The position numbers and the translations under genes are program-made. Shown one piece after another: positions 8,857-17,154 of a DNA stretch of 64,000 nt. Below the pieces are notes generated by a model, which worked only from the letters and a program-made list of their open reading frames with translations, searched no databases and was not told the DNA's origin. This DNA comes from Atopobium fossor DSM 15642 (GTDB lineage Bacteria; Actinomycetota; Coriobacteriia; Coriobacteriales; Atopobiaceae): positions 124,001 to 188,000 of the forward strand of contig NZ_KI519553.1 in the NCBI RefSeq assembly GCF_000483125.1, read 5' to 3'. The stretch's first letter is position 1, and every line of letters starts with the position of its first letter.

Positions 8857-10233
8857 ATGACAAAAGAAGAGCGCGCTAATAAATGGTTTCATAACGTAGC
8901 TGAGGCAGAAGCTATTTCTCTACAGACAAAAATGGATATATGTAATCGTGCGGCAACACGTATAGTGATTATCTTTCTTGCACTATTTTTTGCGGAGTTT
9001 ATAGTGCTTTTTATGATGGATGACGGCGAGACTCTTAATCGCGTAGCAGATTTTATCAACAACATGGCAGAAGGTAGCCATACTAAGGCACGGTATAAGG
9101 GGATAGCTCTTGCAGGAGTACTCATGTGTGCACCGTTGCTTATAGTGCCAGCAGTCGCCGCTATTACATATAAGAATATGTATATTAAGGCAGAAGCTGC
9201 TAAGGTTCTTGCTGCAACAAATAACATCAGCCAGACAGCCCAACACAATTTAGTGGAGGCTAAACAGGGACAATCTGCACAAGCGCAGCTATCACAAGAG
9301 AAGCTATCATCTGACTTCCTAAAGAATGAATATTCAGATTGGACAATGGATATTGATGGGAAGGCGCAAAAGAGCCTCTCTATAGCAGAGCTAAAACACC
9401 AGCTTGCATCAATACTTAACGGCGCTACTGATTTTATGGTTCTCGATTCAACAGAGCCTATACAAATTAAGCAAAGTGGACGTGTTTGTAACTTTGCCCA
9501 AATTTGCCAAGATGAAGACCCAGATTATTATCACTTTGAGCTGGGTACGTCTTTTGCAGAACAAAAAAATCAGAACAACAAGAGCAATCAGGACAATGGA
9601 ATTGTGGTCTATGGAAGAAACGGTCTGAACAAAGTCGAGGTATATACTCTGCTTCAAAAGCTCTTAGACCATCGTATAGTTCCCAATCTTCAAGAATGGG
9701 AAATTGTAGTAGACATGCAAATCGAGCATTATACAGAGGTTGAAGCATATGCAGCTATTGTCCAGCTCATGACAAAGGACGCAACAGCAATCTCTAATCT
9801 GCAAGCATGTTTTGAGTCACCACAACAGTATTTTAATGCGCATGAAGAGCAGTTTGATGATCGAGGGATTTCCTCTTCGGATGAACCTAGCACAATCAAA
9901 TGGCTTGCGATTGTAGATGAACTCATGGCTCAAGATGAAGTTGTGGAACTGGACTGGAAAACAGAGCAAGAGGAGTTTTTTGAGCAAGTCAAACCGTTGG
10001 CAAGCAAGCAAGGTCTTGAGTTGCAGTTGGACTGGCTCAAAGAAGATGGAGATATTCCCATATGGTGTGCCGTTCTCGATAAAAAGTGGAGTGAGAAAAA
10101 GAGCTGTGTTGGAGCGATGGATATATATAGTGACAGCTATGTCTTGTTTATTTGCCAGCGAGAAGTTCTACAGCAGTTGGTTGCATTAGGCAACAAAGTT
10201 GGCCATCGTTTTGATCTTGCTACAAATATGTAG
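8857..10233 (+). CDS. Membrane-anchored hypothetical protein, DUF6630-like C-terminus
   Basis: A 458-residue protein. Two hydrophobic helices (about residues 32-52 and 88-110) anchor the N-terminus; a Gln/Ala-rich helical linker follows (about 120-155); the remainder is cytosolic. The C-terminal ~110 residues (ELDWKTEQEEFF, DIPIWCAVLDKKW, DIYSDSYVLFIC, HRFDLATNM) resemble what I recall as DUF6630, an uncharacterised domain; this is from memory and not verified. GAGGGG precedes the ATG. Its stop overlaps a GTG that opens the following broken frame, so the two were probably one operon. Function unknown. Confidence 0.75.
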   Translation: MTKEERANKWFHNVAEAEAISLQTKMDICNRAATRIVIIFLALFFAEFIVLFMMDDGETLNRVADFINNMAEGSHTKARYKGIALAGVLMCAPLLIVPAVAAITYKNMYIKAEAAKVLAATNNISQTAQHNLVEAKQGQSAQAQLSQEKLSSDFLKNEYSDWTMDIDGKAQKSLSIAELKHQLASILNGATDFMVLDSTEPIQIKQSGRVCNFAQICQDEDPDYYHFELGTSFAEQKNQNNKSNQDNGIVVYGRNGLNKVEVYTLLQKLLDHRIVPNLQEWEIVVDMQIEHYTEVEAYAAIVQLMTKDATAISNLQACFESPQQYFNAHEEQFDDRGISSSDEPSTIKWLAIVDELMAQDEVVELDWKTEQEEFFEQVKPLASKQGLELQLDWLKEDGDIPIWCAVLDKKWSEKKSCVGAMDIYSDSYVLFICQREVLQQLVALGNKVGHRFDLATNM

Positions 10234-10635
10234 TGAGTTGTTGGAAGAAAAATCACGTTAGGCAGGCATTACAGCAAATAGAAAACGCTGAAGTAAGGAA
10301 GCTGATGTTTGATAAGTTCAAGAAGGCTCTCTTTGGTAACCCTACAGAACAGCGTTGCGAGCATGCTCGATTTGTGCTGATAGCTGAGCAAATTGCTGCT
10401 ACAGATGGGAATGAATTTTACGTTGAAGGACGGCTTTTTGGGAAAGCAAAGAGTCCAGTCATACCTTGTTATTATCGATATTCCCGAAAAGGACTGTAAG
10501 GAGTATTTCCTTGCTGTATACAATGCTTGCCGTGATGTAATGCATAAGGTGCCTTATATGGATTTTGTAACTCTACAAAGGGCAGGCTTTGCTCAATCAG
10601 TAAGGGTCAATCCACCTCTTTATTGCAGGTTGTAA
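10233..10635 (+). pseudogene. Frameshifted small gene (two overlapping frames)
   Basis: The first frame runs 10233-10499 from a GTG overlapping the previous stop. The second runs to 10635 in the +1 frame. Both look coding and join into one sensible protein: FYVEGRLFGKAKSPV continues as LVIIDIPEKDCKEYFLAVYN only if one base is added or skipped between about 10445 and 10465. No run of identical bases or known slippery site marks the spot, so a decayed gene or a sequencing error is likelier than programmed frameshifting. The joined product would be about 130 residues, soluble and acidic, family not recognised. Confidence 0.6.
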
Positions 10636-10650
10636 AGGAGATATATTCCT

Positions 10651-10689
10651 ATGGAGTTTCCCTTCCAAGATCCACCGAATATCATCTAA
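10651..10689 (+). CDS. 12-codon ORF with strong ribosome binding site, likely truncated gene start
   Basis: AAAGGAGA sits at good distance before an ATG that encodes MEFPFQDPPNII and then stops. The opening resembles the N-terminus (M-x-FPF-x-DPPN) of small DUF2185/Imm33-like proteins, as I remember them, which run on for ~100 residues. The likely reading is a gene whose body has been lost, next to another broken gene. A genuine short peptide cannot be excluded. Confidence 0.35.
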   Translation: MEFPFQDPPNII

Positions 10690-10722
10690 GCACGAGCTGG
10701 GAATAGAATTGCGTGTGCAGCT

Positions 10723-11790
10723 TTACGTTAGAGTAACTGTTAGCTGCACGGGGTTGTGGTCGGTATACTCAAAGTCCGTATCGACAGTCTTTACAGTATC
10801 AACCTGGACATTGTCCGAGACAATGAAGCCGTCAATCATATAAAACTGGAAGTTTTTATCAACGGAATCATAAGCACGATCAAGAGAGCGACAGGTTGGC
10901 GTGGACGAATCCATGACAGCGTTAAAGCCTTCTCCGAACTGCTTGGTGTCCAATAGGCCCGCTTGCCAAAGCTTGCCACCTTGGGTGGGATACGCGCTGG
11001 TATCTACATTGCTAAAAGACTGGTTAAAGTCACCGCCTGCAATAACGTAGTTGCCTTTTGCGCGTTCCTGTTGCATAAGTTTTGCAAGTTGTATGGTTTG
11101 TGCAATCTTGCCTTCACCCTCGTCGTAGGCCTCAAGATGCAGGTTAATCATGACAAGCTCAGCAGTGCTGCCTTCAATAGGAAAACGCTCTACTAAGAGG
11201 CAACGCTTGATATTACTCATGCTTACAGGCCACTTAAAAGGAATGGGCAGCTGAATGCGCTCTGCCTTGCTGGGTTGGGCACTTGCGAGTGTTTGGATGC
11301 CGCTTTCTACATGGCCAATAGGGGGCAGAGGATAAGGCACAAAACCCACTTGGAAATTACGAGCAAATGCATAGGTCCAATTATTGGGGAATGCAGACTG
11401 AAGGTCTTTTTGCTCATTAATGCCATAGGAACGAGTGGAATTAGCATCTACTTCCTGGAGAAAAATAAAATCTGGATTGAGGGTTTGCAGGGTGCACTTA
11501 ATGTTGCTGATGTTGCTTTGTACACCATCGCGGGAGACAGAGGTTACGTTTTTACCGCCATCCATAAAGAAGTCAGCCTCTTTGGATAGCCCACCGTAAC
11601 CAATATTCCAAGTTACAATACTTAATTTTTTGTCCTTACTAATGGTTGTAGGAGCATTGCCTTCTACCGTAACTGCTTCGGTTGGTGCTGGCTTGAACTC
11701 GGTGAGTGATAACCAGCCGATAAAAGCAATGGCAGACAACACTATTATCAAAACAAAAATGCCCAGTGCTTTAAGAACTTTACGTACCAT
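10723..11790 (-). CDS. Membrane-anchored endonuclease/exonuclease/phosphatase-fold protein
   Basis: A 355-residue protein. One transmembrane helix at residues ~5-25 places the rest outside the cell. The body has the DNase-I-like metal-dependent phosphoesterase fold: LSIVTWNIGYG (Asn ligand), FIFLQEVDAN (Glu ligand), NLHLEAY, GGDFNQS and a final DHNPV motif. These are the conserved Mg-binding and catalytic blocks of the family, which covers nucleases, sphingomyelinases and inositol phosphatases. The ATG at 11790 has GAGGAG upstream; an extended frame to 11880 lacks one. Substrate cannot be told; surface DNA or a phospholipid headgroup are the usual options. Confidence 0.85.
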   Translation of the reverse strand: MVRKVLKALGIFVLIIVLSAIAFIGWLSLTEFKPAPTEAVTVEGNAPTTISKDKKLSIVTWNIGYGGLSKEADFFMDGGKNVTSVSRDGVQSNISNIKCTLQTLNPDFIFLQEVDANSTRSYGINEQKDLQSAFPNNWTYAFARNFQVGFVPYPLPPIGHVESGIQTLASAQPSKAERIQLPIPFKWPVSMSNIKRCLLVERFPIEGSTAELVMINLHLEAYDEGEGKIAQTIQLAKLMQQERAKGNYVIAGGDFNQSFSNVDTSAYPTQGGKLWQAGLLDTKQFGEGFNAVMDSSTPTCRSLDRAYDSVDKNFQFYMIDGFIVSDNVQVDTVKTVDTDFEYTDHNPVQLTVTLT

Positions 11791-11990
11791 ATGTAGAGGC
11801 TCCTCAAGAGTCAGATATTTTATGCAAAGCGTTTTGTAACACATTTTTGTATGCGTCTGCAAGATGCTTGTTGCACGCATTGGTATTGTGAAAAAACTTC
11901 TACAGACAATACCGTAAAGGCTGTGCTAGTCACATAATTAACGTGAGATATTTAACATAAAAGTGTTTAAGCAAGGAGGCTGGCAGTTTT

Positions 11991-13193
11991 ATGCAATCAA
12001 ATATAGGTCTACGAGCTCGTCAGCTGTTCTTTAGTGTGGTTATGGGACTGTTACCGAATACTCAGCAAAAGATTTTTGGATTTGGCAAATTACTTGCTGT
12101 TGGGAATCTATTTGAGCATCAAGATTTTAGTAAGGTACTGCTTGTTACTACGCCTGGTATGGTAAAACGTGGTGTGTTGGATAGACTTCTGAGCGACTTG
12201 ACACAAAGAAAGATAGAAGCTCATATCTTTGATGAAGTAATGCCCGACCCAACAGATGAGTGCGCTATGGCATGTGCTCAACGTTACAACAAGGGTGGAT
12301 GCCAAGCAATTGTAGCTATTGGTGGCGGCTCAGTTATTGACTGTGCAAAGATTGCTGGTGCGTTGGTGGTAAACCCTGGCAAATCTGTAACAGACATTTC
12401 TGGCTCTATGCGTGTAGCTAAGCACTTACCGTATTTTATTGCTGTTCCAACAACAGCAGGTACAGGATCTGAAGTGACGGCAGGTGCGGTCATTACAAAC
12501 GCACAGGAGCATTTTAAACATCCAGTAAATGATCCTCACCTTGTGCCTGACGTTGCAATTTTAGACCCCCAGCTTACTTTGGGCATGCCAGCAAAACTCA
12601 CGGCATATACAGGTATTGATGCGTTGTCGCATGCGGTGGAAGCATACACTAATCGGTTTTCTCAACAAAAGACTAGGCATGCCGCACGTCAAGCAATCCA
12701 GACTATTTTTGCAAACTTGCCACAAGCGTATGAGAATGGGTTGGATATACAGGCTCGAGCAGCGTTACTTGAGGCATCATATGACGCGGGTTATGCCATT
12801 ACGCACAACTATGTAGGCTATATTCATGCAATTTCTCATGCGATAGGAGCATTGTATGAGCTACCCCATGGATATATCAATGCAATCCTTATGCCTCATG
12901 TGCTACGTGCTTATGGATCTGCGGTAGACATATCTTTGGCAGAGTTGGCTCAGTGTGCTGGTGTGTCAAAGACTGGGGCAAGTGATAAGGACAATGCTAC
13001 GGCATTTATTACGGCGCTTGAAAAGCTTACTGTGCAGTTTGGAATCCCTCATGTTTTGGAAGAGCTTTCCAAGAAGGATTTTGAACTCATAGCTCAACGT
13101 GCACTTGCAGAAGGAAATCCCACGTATCCCGTACCAGTAATTTGGAACAAACAGGACGTTATTGGAGTGTTGGAGGCGGTTGCGTGTGGATAA
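11991..13193 (+). CDS. Iron-containing alcohol dehydrogenase
   Basis: A 400-residue group III alcohol dehydrogenase. The NAD-binding glycine motif GGGSVIDCAK lies near residue 110. Metal-site blocks are DALSHAVEAY (about 209, with Asp and His ligands) and HAISHAIGALYELPHG (about 280, with two further His), and PTTAGTGSEVT is conserved. AAGGAGG precedes the ATG. Members reduce aldehydes to alcohols or oxidise butanol, 1,3-propanediol or lactaldehyde-type substrates with NAD(P)H in anaerobic metabolism. Its end overlaps the start of the DNA glycosylase gene by 8 bases, so they share a transcript without an obvious functional link. Substrate unknown. Confidence 0.9.
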   Translation: MQSNIGLRARQLFFSVVMGLLPNTQQKIFGFGKLLAVGNLFEHQDFSKVLLVTTPGMVKRGVLDRLLSDLTQRKIEAHIFDEVMPDPTDECAMACAQRYNKGGCQAIVAIGGGSVIDCAKIAGALVVNPGKSVTDISGSMRVAKHLPYFIAVPTTAGTGSEVTAGAVITNAQEHFKHPVNDPHLVPDVAILDPQLTLGMPAKLTAYTGIDALSHAVEAYTNRFSQQKTRHAARQAIQTIFANLPQAYENGLDIQARAALLEASYDAGYAITHNYVGYIHAISHAIGALYELPHGYINAILMPHVLRAYGSAVDISLAELAQCAGVSKTGASDKDNATAFITALEKLTVQFGIPHVLEELSKKDFELIAQRALAEGNPTYPVPVIWNKQDVIGVLEAVACG

Positions 13194-13797
13194 GATAGAT
13201 GGCGTAGCCACAGGTAATACGGACGAGCTTGATACATGTGCCGAGAAAATACATCGTTGTTCTTGGGGTGATCATGACGAGTTTTCTCGTGCATATCACG
13301 ACGAGCGTTGGTGCAAGCCGGTACATGATGATGACGAGCTATTTGCCATGCTTGTGCTTGAGGGGATGCAGGCAGGATTGTCTTGGAGTCTGATTCTTAA
13401 GCGTGAAGCTGGTATTCGTGCGGCGTGTGATGGGCTACAGCCAGCAAAAGTAGCGTTATACGATGAAGGTAAGGTGCAGGAACTCCTTGAAAACCCTGCG
13501 ATGATTCGGAGCGTGCGTAAAATCCAGGCAATGGTAGAAAACGCTTGGGCATTTTTGAGGGTGCAAGAAGAGTTTGGCAGTTTTGATTCGTATATTTGGG
13601 GCTTTACGAACGGTAGACAGATTGACCATGCACTGGTTTTTGAGAATCAAATGCCAGCAAAAAGCCCGCTTTCGGAGGCGATTAGCAAGGACCTCAAAAA
13701 GCGTGGCTTTAAGTTTGCGGGGCCGGTGATTGTGTACTCGTACATTCAGGGCATAGGCCTGATTAATGATCACATCTTGGGATGCTCATTTCGTTGA
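13186..13797 (+). CDS. tag: DNA-3-methyladenine glycosylase I
   Basis: A 203-residue Tag/TagI base-excision enzyme that removes 3-methyladenine from alkylated DNA. HRCSWG, YHDERW and the helix LVLEGMQAGLSWSLILKRE are family hallmarks. All four ligands of the structural zinc site are present: Cys25, His38, His196 and Cys200, as in E. coli Tag. The GTG at 13186 has GGAGG upstream and lies inside the end of the alcohol dehydrogenase gene. The frame extends to a TTG at 13162, but family length and the binding site favour the GTG. Translational coupling to the upstream gene is likely. Confidence 0.92.
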   Translation: MDKIDGVATGNTDELDTCAEKIHRCSWGDHDEFSRAYHDERWCKPVHDDDELFAMLVLEGMQAGLSWSLILKREAGIRAACDGLQPAKVALYDEGKVQELLENPAMIRSVRKIQAMVENAWAFLRVQEEFGSFDSYIWGFTNGRQIDHALVFENQMPAKSPLSEAISKDLKKRGFKFAGPVIVYSYIQGIGLINDHILGCSFR

Positions 13798-14016
13798 TGC
13801 CTATTACATGGGTGTTAGTGGGCAGTGCGTATACCAAACTTTGTATGACTACATCCTAAAATTTTTTATAAGTCTAGGTGGAGTGTTTTTGGGACAGCTA
13901 TGACGAGTAGCAGACCAGATGCTACCGCTGACGGAATGGGTCTCTTGGCAGCTAAAAGTTACAAGCTGGCTGGGCTAGTATTGGGACAGCGAGACGCCCT
14001 GCGTAGGAGGCTTGTA

Positions 14017-15006
14017 ATGCCAGCAAAGAATCATCAGAAACTCAAGTTGCTGCATGTAATGGACATTTTAACAGCCGAGACAGATCCAGACCACGGCCTG
14101 ACTACTCCAGAGATTATTGAGCGTTTGCAGGAGCGTGGAATTTCTCCCGAGCGCAAGAGTATTTATGCAGACATTGATGCATTGATAGAGTTTGGACTGG
14201 ATATTCGCAAACTTCCAACACAGCCTGTTTCGTATGCATTGGCAGAGCGTAATTTTGAGATTAGTCAGCTTACATTACTTATTGATGCCGTGCAGTCTAG
14301 TAGGTTTTTGTCGGATGGAAGTTCTCGCGCGCTTGTTAAATCTATTAAGCAAATGGCGTCTAAATATGAACAAAAGCTTCTTAACAAACAGGTTCACGTG
14401 CATGGACGTCCCAAGACACAGACGCAGTCGGATTTTGTGACGGTCGATAAGCTCCAGGAGGCCATTGCTCGTAAGCGCAAGGTGTCGTTCCATTATTTTA
14501 AGTACAACGCATCTAAAAAGCGTGTTGCTCGTAAGGGTGGGGCAACGCATGTAGTAACGCCTATTAACCTTACGTATTCTGATGGCAATTATTATTTGGT
14601 TGCATACAGCGATGCGGATGAACAGATTCGCAATTATCGCGTTGATCGTATGGACCGCATTTCTCTATGTGAAGAAGCGGCAGAGCGCAACGAAGCTATT
14701 CACTCATATAACCCCGATGAAGTGGGAAAATGTGCTTTTAGTATGTATGATGGCAAGCGAGTAATAGCAACGTTGTGTGTAGAAGCGGATGTGATGAATG
14801 TAGTGGTTGACCGCTTTGGCGCAGATGTTTTGTCTGTTCCCATCAACAATGGTGCGGCGGCTCGCGTGACGGTAGCCGTTAAGGAAAGCCCTGTTTTTTA
14901 TGGCTGGCTGGCTACGCTGGGCACTAAGGTAACTATCGAGAATCCCGTGTCATTGCGTGCGTCATATGCTGAATGGCTCAAAGGGATTGTCGAGCTCTAT
15001 AGCTAG
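14017..15006 (+). CDS. WYL-domain transcriptional regulator
   Basis: A 329-residue protein with an N-terminal winged helix (residues ~8-70; LTTPEIIERLQERGISPERK then IYADIDALIEFGLDI) and a central WYL domain (about residues 145-225; RKRKVSFHYFKYN, YLVAYSDADEQIRNYRVDRM), followed by a C-terminal extension. WYL regulators sense ligands such as oligonucleotides or ADP-ribose-like molecules and control DNA repair, phage defence or metabolism. The ATG at 14017 has AGGAGG. The frame is open back to 13900, but those residues are not family-like. No defence genes lie alongside; the only DNA-repair neighbour is tag. Confidence 0.88.
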   Translation: MPAKNHQKLKLLHVMDILTAETDPDHGLTTPEIIERLQERGISPERKSIYADIDALIEFGLDIRKLPTQPVSYALAERNFEISQLTLLIDAVQSSRFLSDGSSRALVKSIKQMASKYEQKLLNKQVHVHGRPKTQTQSDFVTVDKLQEAIARKRKVSFHYFKYNASKKRVARKGGATHVVTPINLTYSDGNYYLVAYSDADEQIRNYRVDRMDRISLCEEAAERNEAIHSYNPDEVGKCAFSMYDGKRVIATLCVEADVMNVVVDRFGADVLSVPINNGAAARVTVAVKESPVFYGWLATLGTKVTIENPVSLRASYAEWLKGIVELYS

Positions 15007-15012
15007 GCATAG

Positions 15013-15060
15013 CTAAAAACACAGTTAAAAGCACAACTGAAGATTCAGCTAAAAATTCAT
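15013..15060 (+). repeat. Four degenerate 12-nt tandem repeats after the WYL gene
   Basis: Units CTAAAAACACAG, TTAAAAGCACAA, CTGAAGATTCAG and CTAAAAATTCAT follow each other without gaps. The phase equals the reading frame of the upstream WYL gene after its TAG and a second TAG. Translated, they would give an amphipathic Leu-Lys-x-Gln repeat. They could be a decayed C-terminal extension or a plain short tandem repeat. Confidence 0.6.
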
Positions 15061-15096
15061 CTAAAGCTAGGTTTTCTCAATAGATGTAAAGTCTGC

Positions 15097-15124
15097 TTGA
15101 CATTTAAGATGAGTAAGATAATAC
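15097..15124 (+). promoter_or_regulatory. Promoter of the Xre/membrane-protein pair
   Basis: TTGACA at 15097-15102 and TAATAC at 15119-15124 with a 16-base spacer match the vegetative sigma consensus. The predicted transcript start falls just before or in the inverted repeat at 15138-15159. Confidence 0.55.
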
Positions 15125-15137
15125 TATACCTAAGAAG

Positions 15138-15159
15138 AGTGTAAAGGACGCTTTACACT
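15138..15159. promoter_or_regulatory. Inverted-repeat operator before the Xre gene
   Basis: Perfect 9-bp arms AGTGTAAAG (15138-15146) and CTTTACACT (15151-15159) around a 4-base spacer, placed directly downstream of the -10 box. TGTAAAG/CTTTACA dyads are common operators of small Xre-family repressors, so autoregulation by the 66-residue Xre protein is likely. Confidence 0.6.
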
Positions 15160-15254
15160 TAGCGATATCGCATGGAAGAGACAAATAAGAAGTTGTAGTA
15201 AAGCCAAGACATGTTTGCGGTACTTCTTGGCAAGGTCAGTACAGAGGAGGCGTA

Positions 15255-15455
15255 GTGGAAAATAGAATCGTTTCTCTGAGACAAGAACATGGATTAACAC
15301 AGCAGGGTCTGGCACAAAAAGTTCAAGTAACCCGTCAGACAATTATCTCATTGGAAAAAGGTAAATATGATCCATCTATTGGGCTGGCACACAAGATTGC
15401 ACAAGTGTTTAACCTGCGCATAGAAGATGTTTTTATCTTTGAGGAGGACAACTAA
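15255..15455 (+). CDS. Small Xre-family helix-turn-helix regulator
   Basis: A 66-residue protein that is almost entirely one Xre/Cro helix-turn-helix: LRQEHGLTQQGLAQKVQV followed by the recognition helix in TRQTIISLEKGKYDPS. It starts at a GTG with GAGGAGG upstream. Its stop overlaps the start of the next gene (TAATG), a coupling typical of the Xre plus DUF2178-like membrane-protein pairs of Gram-positive bacteria. A clear promoter and a 9-bp inverted repeat upstream suggest autorepression. Confidence 0.9.
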   Translation: MENRIVSLRQEHGLTQQGLAQKVQVTRQTIISLEKGKYDPSIGLAHKIAQVFNLRIEDVFIFEEDN

Positions 15456-15856
15456 TGGATGCCAAAAAGAGGACTTTGAGTGCTGTCTTTTTAATAGTTA
15501 CAGGCGTGGCATTAGTGCTTATTGCTAATTTTTTGATTCAAAATAGCTCATTGTTTGGTGCAGGATGTGCATTCATTTGTATTGGTTGCATCCGAACATA
15601 TCAGTTGTTTCGCTATAAGACAGATGCCAATTATGCTGCTGAGCGTGACATCAATAATCATGACGAGCGTAATCTTGCCCTATATAGGCAAGCGCAAGCA
15701 ACAACGTTTGTCATTACGGCAGTTGGATTAGCCATTGCGGCTATTGTTACAAATTTGCTTGGTCAAGAGCTTATTGCGCAGGTAGTTTCTGTTGTTGTTT
15801 CGTTAATGCTTACTATCTTTATAGCGACCTACTGGGTTATTCGTACAAAGAGCTAA
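15455..15856 (+). CDS. Small membrane protein paired with Xre regulator (DUF2178-like)
   Basis: A 133-residue protein with four hydrophobic helices in two hairpins (about residues 8-28, 32-50, 84-104 and 107-127) separated by a charged loop containing AERDINNHDERNLALYRQAQA. Loops with an HDER-type motif between two hairpins are typical of the DUF2178-like partners of small Xre regulators. Start codon overlaps the regulator stop; GAGGAGG precedes. Function unknown; possibly a sensor or immunity-type membrane partner of the repressor. Confidence 0.8.
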   Translation: MDAKKRTLSAVFLIVTGVALVLIANFLIQNSSLFGAGCAFICIGCIRTYQLFRYKTDANYAAERDINNHDERNLALYRQAQATTFVITAVGLAIAAIVTNLLGQELIAQVVSVVVSLMLTIFIATYWVIRTKS

Positions 15857-15932
15857 AGCATAGTTGGTTAAAGGTTTTGGTGGCTTGGACATATTTGTGT
15901 ACTAAGCCACCAGAGGTATATTCGTACGTACT

Positions 15933-16316
15933 CTATAGACGCTCAAGAACTACTACGGTGTTTACGTATTTATCTTCAAAAGAAGCAGAAACATACAGGC
16001 TATAGCTATCATTTGTAATTGCCTGTGCAACTTCATGCATAGAACCCAATAAAGCAACAGAAGGACGGCCTAACTCATCGGTTGCATATTCAATTTCGTT
16101 GAATTTAGCATCATTGGGCGATATGCGCAGGGCTTTAAAGACAGACTCTTTCATGCTAAAACGTATAGCAAAACTAACCAAAGGGGAGTCACTTGTAAGA
16201 GAGTCTGTTATTTCTCGTTCAGTAAAGCTGCGTTTAAAAAAGGGATCAGACCATGCACCATTTAAATGTGCGAGCCGATTGAGAGCCAAAATATCTGTTC
16301 CTATACCAACAATCAC
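15933..16316 (-). CDS. acpS: Holo-[acyl-carrier-protein] synthase
   Basis: A 127-residue group I phosphopantetheinyl transferase, which moves 4'-phosphopantetheine from CoA to a serine of acyl carrier proteins. GIGTDILALNRL supplies the Mg-binding Asp8, and RFSMKESVFKAL (about residues 50-61) supplies the conserved Glu and Lys. GTG start with AAAGGAT upstream; the TetR gene stops 3 bases before, so both are one transcript. It sits opposite a locus with its own acyl carrier protein at 21592. Whether this is the housekeeping AcpS or a dedicated enzyme for that carrier is open, but co-location with a regulator and a carrier suggests a dedicated role. Confidence 0.92.
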   Translation of the reverse strand: MIVGIGTDILALNRLAHLNGAWSDPFFKRSFTEREITDSLTSDSPLVSFAIRFSMKESVFKALRISPNDAKFNEIEYATDELGRPSVALLGSMHEVAQAITNDSYSLYVSASFEDKYVNTVVVLERL

Positions 16317-16319
16317 AAG

Positions 16320-16976
16320 TTAATCCTTTTTTGAGTTTTGGCTTGAGTCTCGATTAGTTATGACGCCACTTACAAAATCAGCACCAAAATATCCGAGGGC
16401 ATTACCGCCTACTCGCATAGAATTTATGATGACACTTAAAGCATCTCTTGTAAGTGTAGTTTTCTTATTAAGAAGATAGTCCTTAATAAGCAGTAAATGT
16501 GTCATAGTCATGGCCTCATTAAACCCATCACGTAAGTCGTCGTTGGGCATATGATCCATATCCATAAGCATATTTACATGACGCTTAATAGATCTGTAAA
16601 ACTTTTCCTCAAAATAAGGATCTCCATGAGGTCCTAACATAGCCTGTAGAGAAGCGCGGTGAGCATCGCAACAATCAAACCACTCATTAAATCCTATTGG
16701 AGGCTGCAACTTAAATTTATCTGGATGGTAATCGTGCACCAATCCGGCATCAATTTTACTTATTGCAGTAATGTCTACCTGGCTAAATGAAGATAAAATT
16801 GCATCTTCAATAGCTTGGATAACTTCAAAAATGTCATCAAAGTAATTATAAAAGGAACTGCGAGAGATGCCGGCTGCTTGGCATAGCTGCATAACAGTAA
16901 TCTTGTCAAACCTATTCTCTTTTAGTAAATCAATAAAGGTAAACACTATAGTGTCACGTATTTTTTGCTTGGCCAT
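16320..16976 (-). CDS. TetR-family regulator
   Basis: A 218-residue protein with an N-terminal TetR helix-turn-helix (IVFTFIDLLKENRFDKITVMQ, then QAAGISRSSFYNYFDDIFEVI). The C-terminal ligand domain of ~150 residues is variable. GAAGGAAA precedes the ATG. It is co-transcribed with acpS and divergent from the MFS carrier/hydrolase/ACP/kinase genes, so it is the natural regulator of both arms. TTGGACA dyads in the shared intergenic region are the probable operator. The ligand is perhaps the compound carried by the neighbouring transporters. Confidence 0.88.
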   Translation of the reverse strand: MAKQKIRDTIVFTFIDLLKENRFDKITVMQLCQAAGISRSSFYNYFDDIFEVIQAIEDAILSSFSQVDITAISKIDAGLVHDYHPDKFKLQPPIGFNEWFDCCDAHRASLQAMLGPHGDPYFEEKFYRSIKRHVNMLMDMDHMPNDDLRDGFNEAMTMTHLLLIKDYLLNKKTTLTRDALSVIINSMRVGGNALGYFGADFVSGVITNRDSSQNSKKD

Positions 16977-17053
16977 AGGTTTCCTTCGTCATCTCTTATA
17001 CCAAGTCTATTATATGAATTTATAGTCATATTTTGGACACTCTTATTCAACTA

Positions 17054-17068
17054 TGTCCAATTTGGACA
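17054..17068. promoter_or_regulatory. TGTCCAA/TTGGACA dyad in divergent region (candidate TetR operator)
   Basis: Perfect 7-bp arms TGTCCAA (17054-17060) and TTGGACA (17062-17068) around one T. A further half-site, TTTTGGACAC, occurs at 17031-17040. The dyad lies between the TetR-acpS and MFS transcripts. Length and symmetry suit a TetR dimer; binding is inferred. Confidence 0.55.
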
Positions 17069-17154
17069 CTTTGTTGCCTTTGTGTGCAGGACTTACGCAT
17101 AAGCCGCTACTAGAGTTGATGTTGCAAAAGCTATTGGCTTGAAAGGCGGCAATA

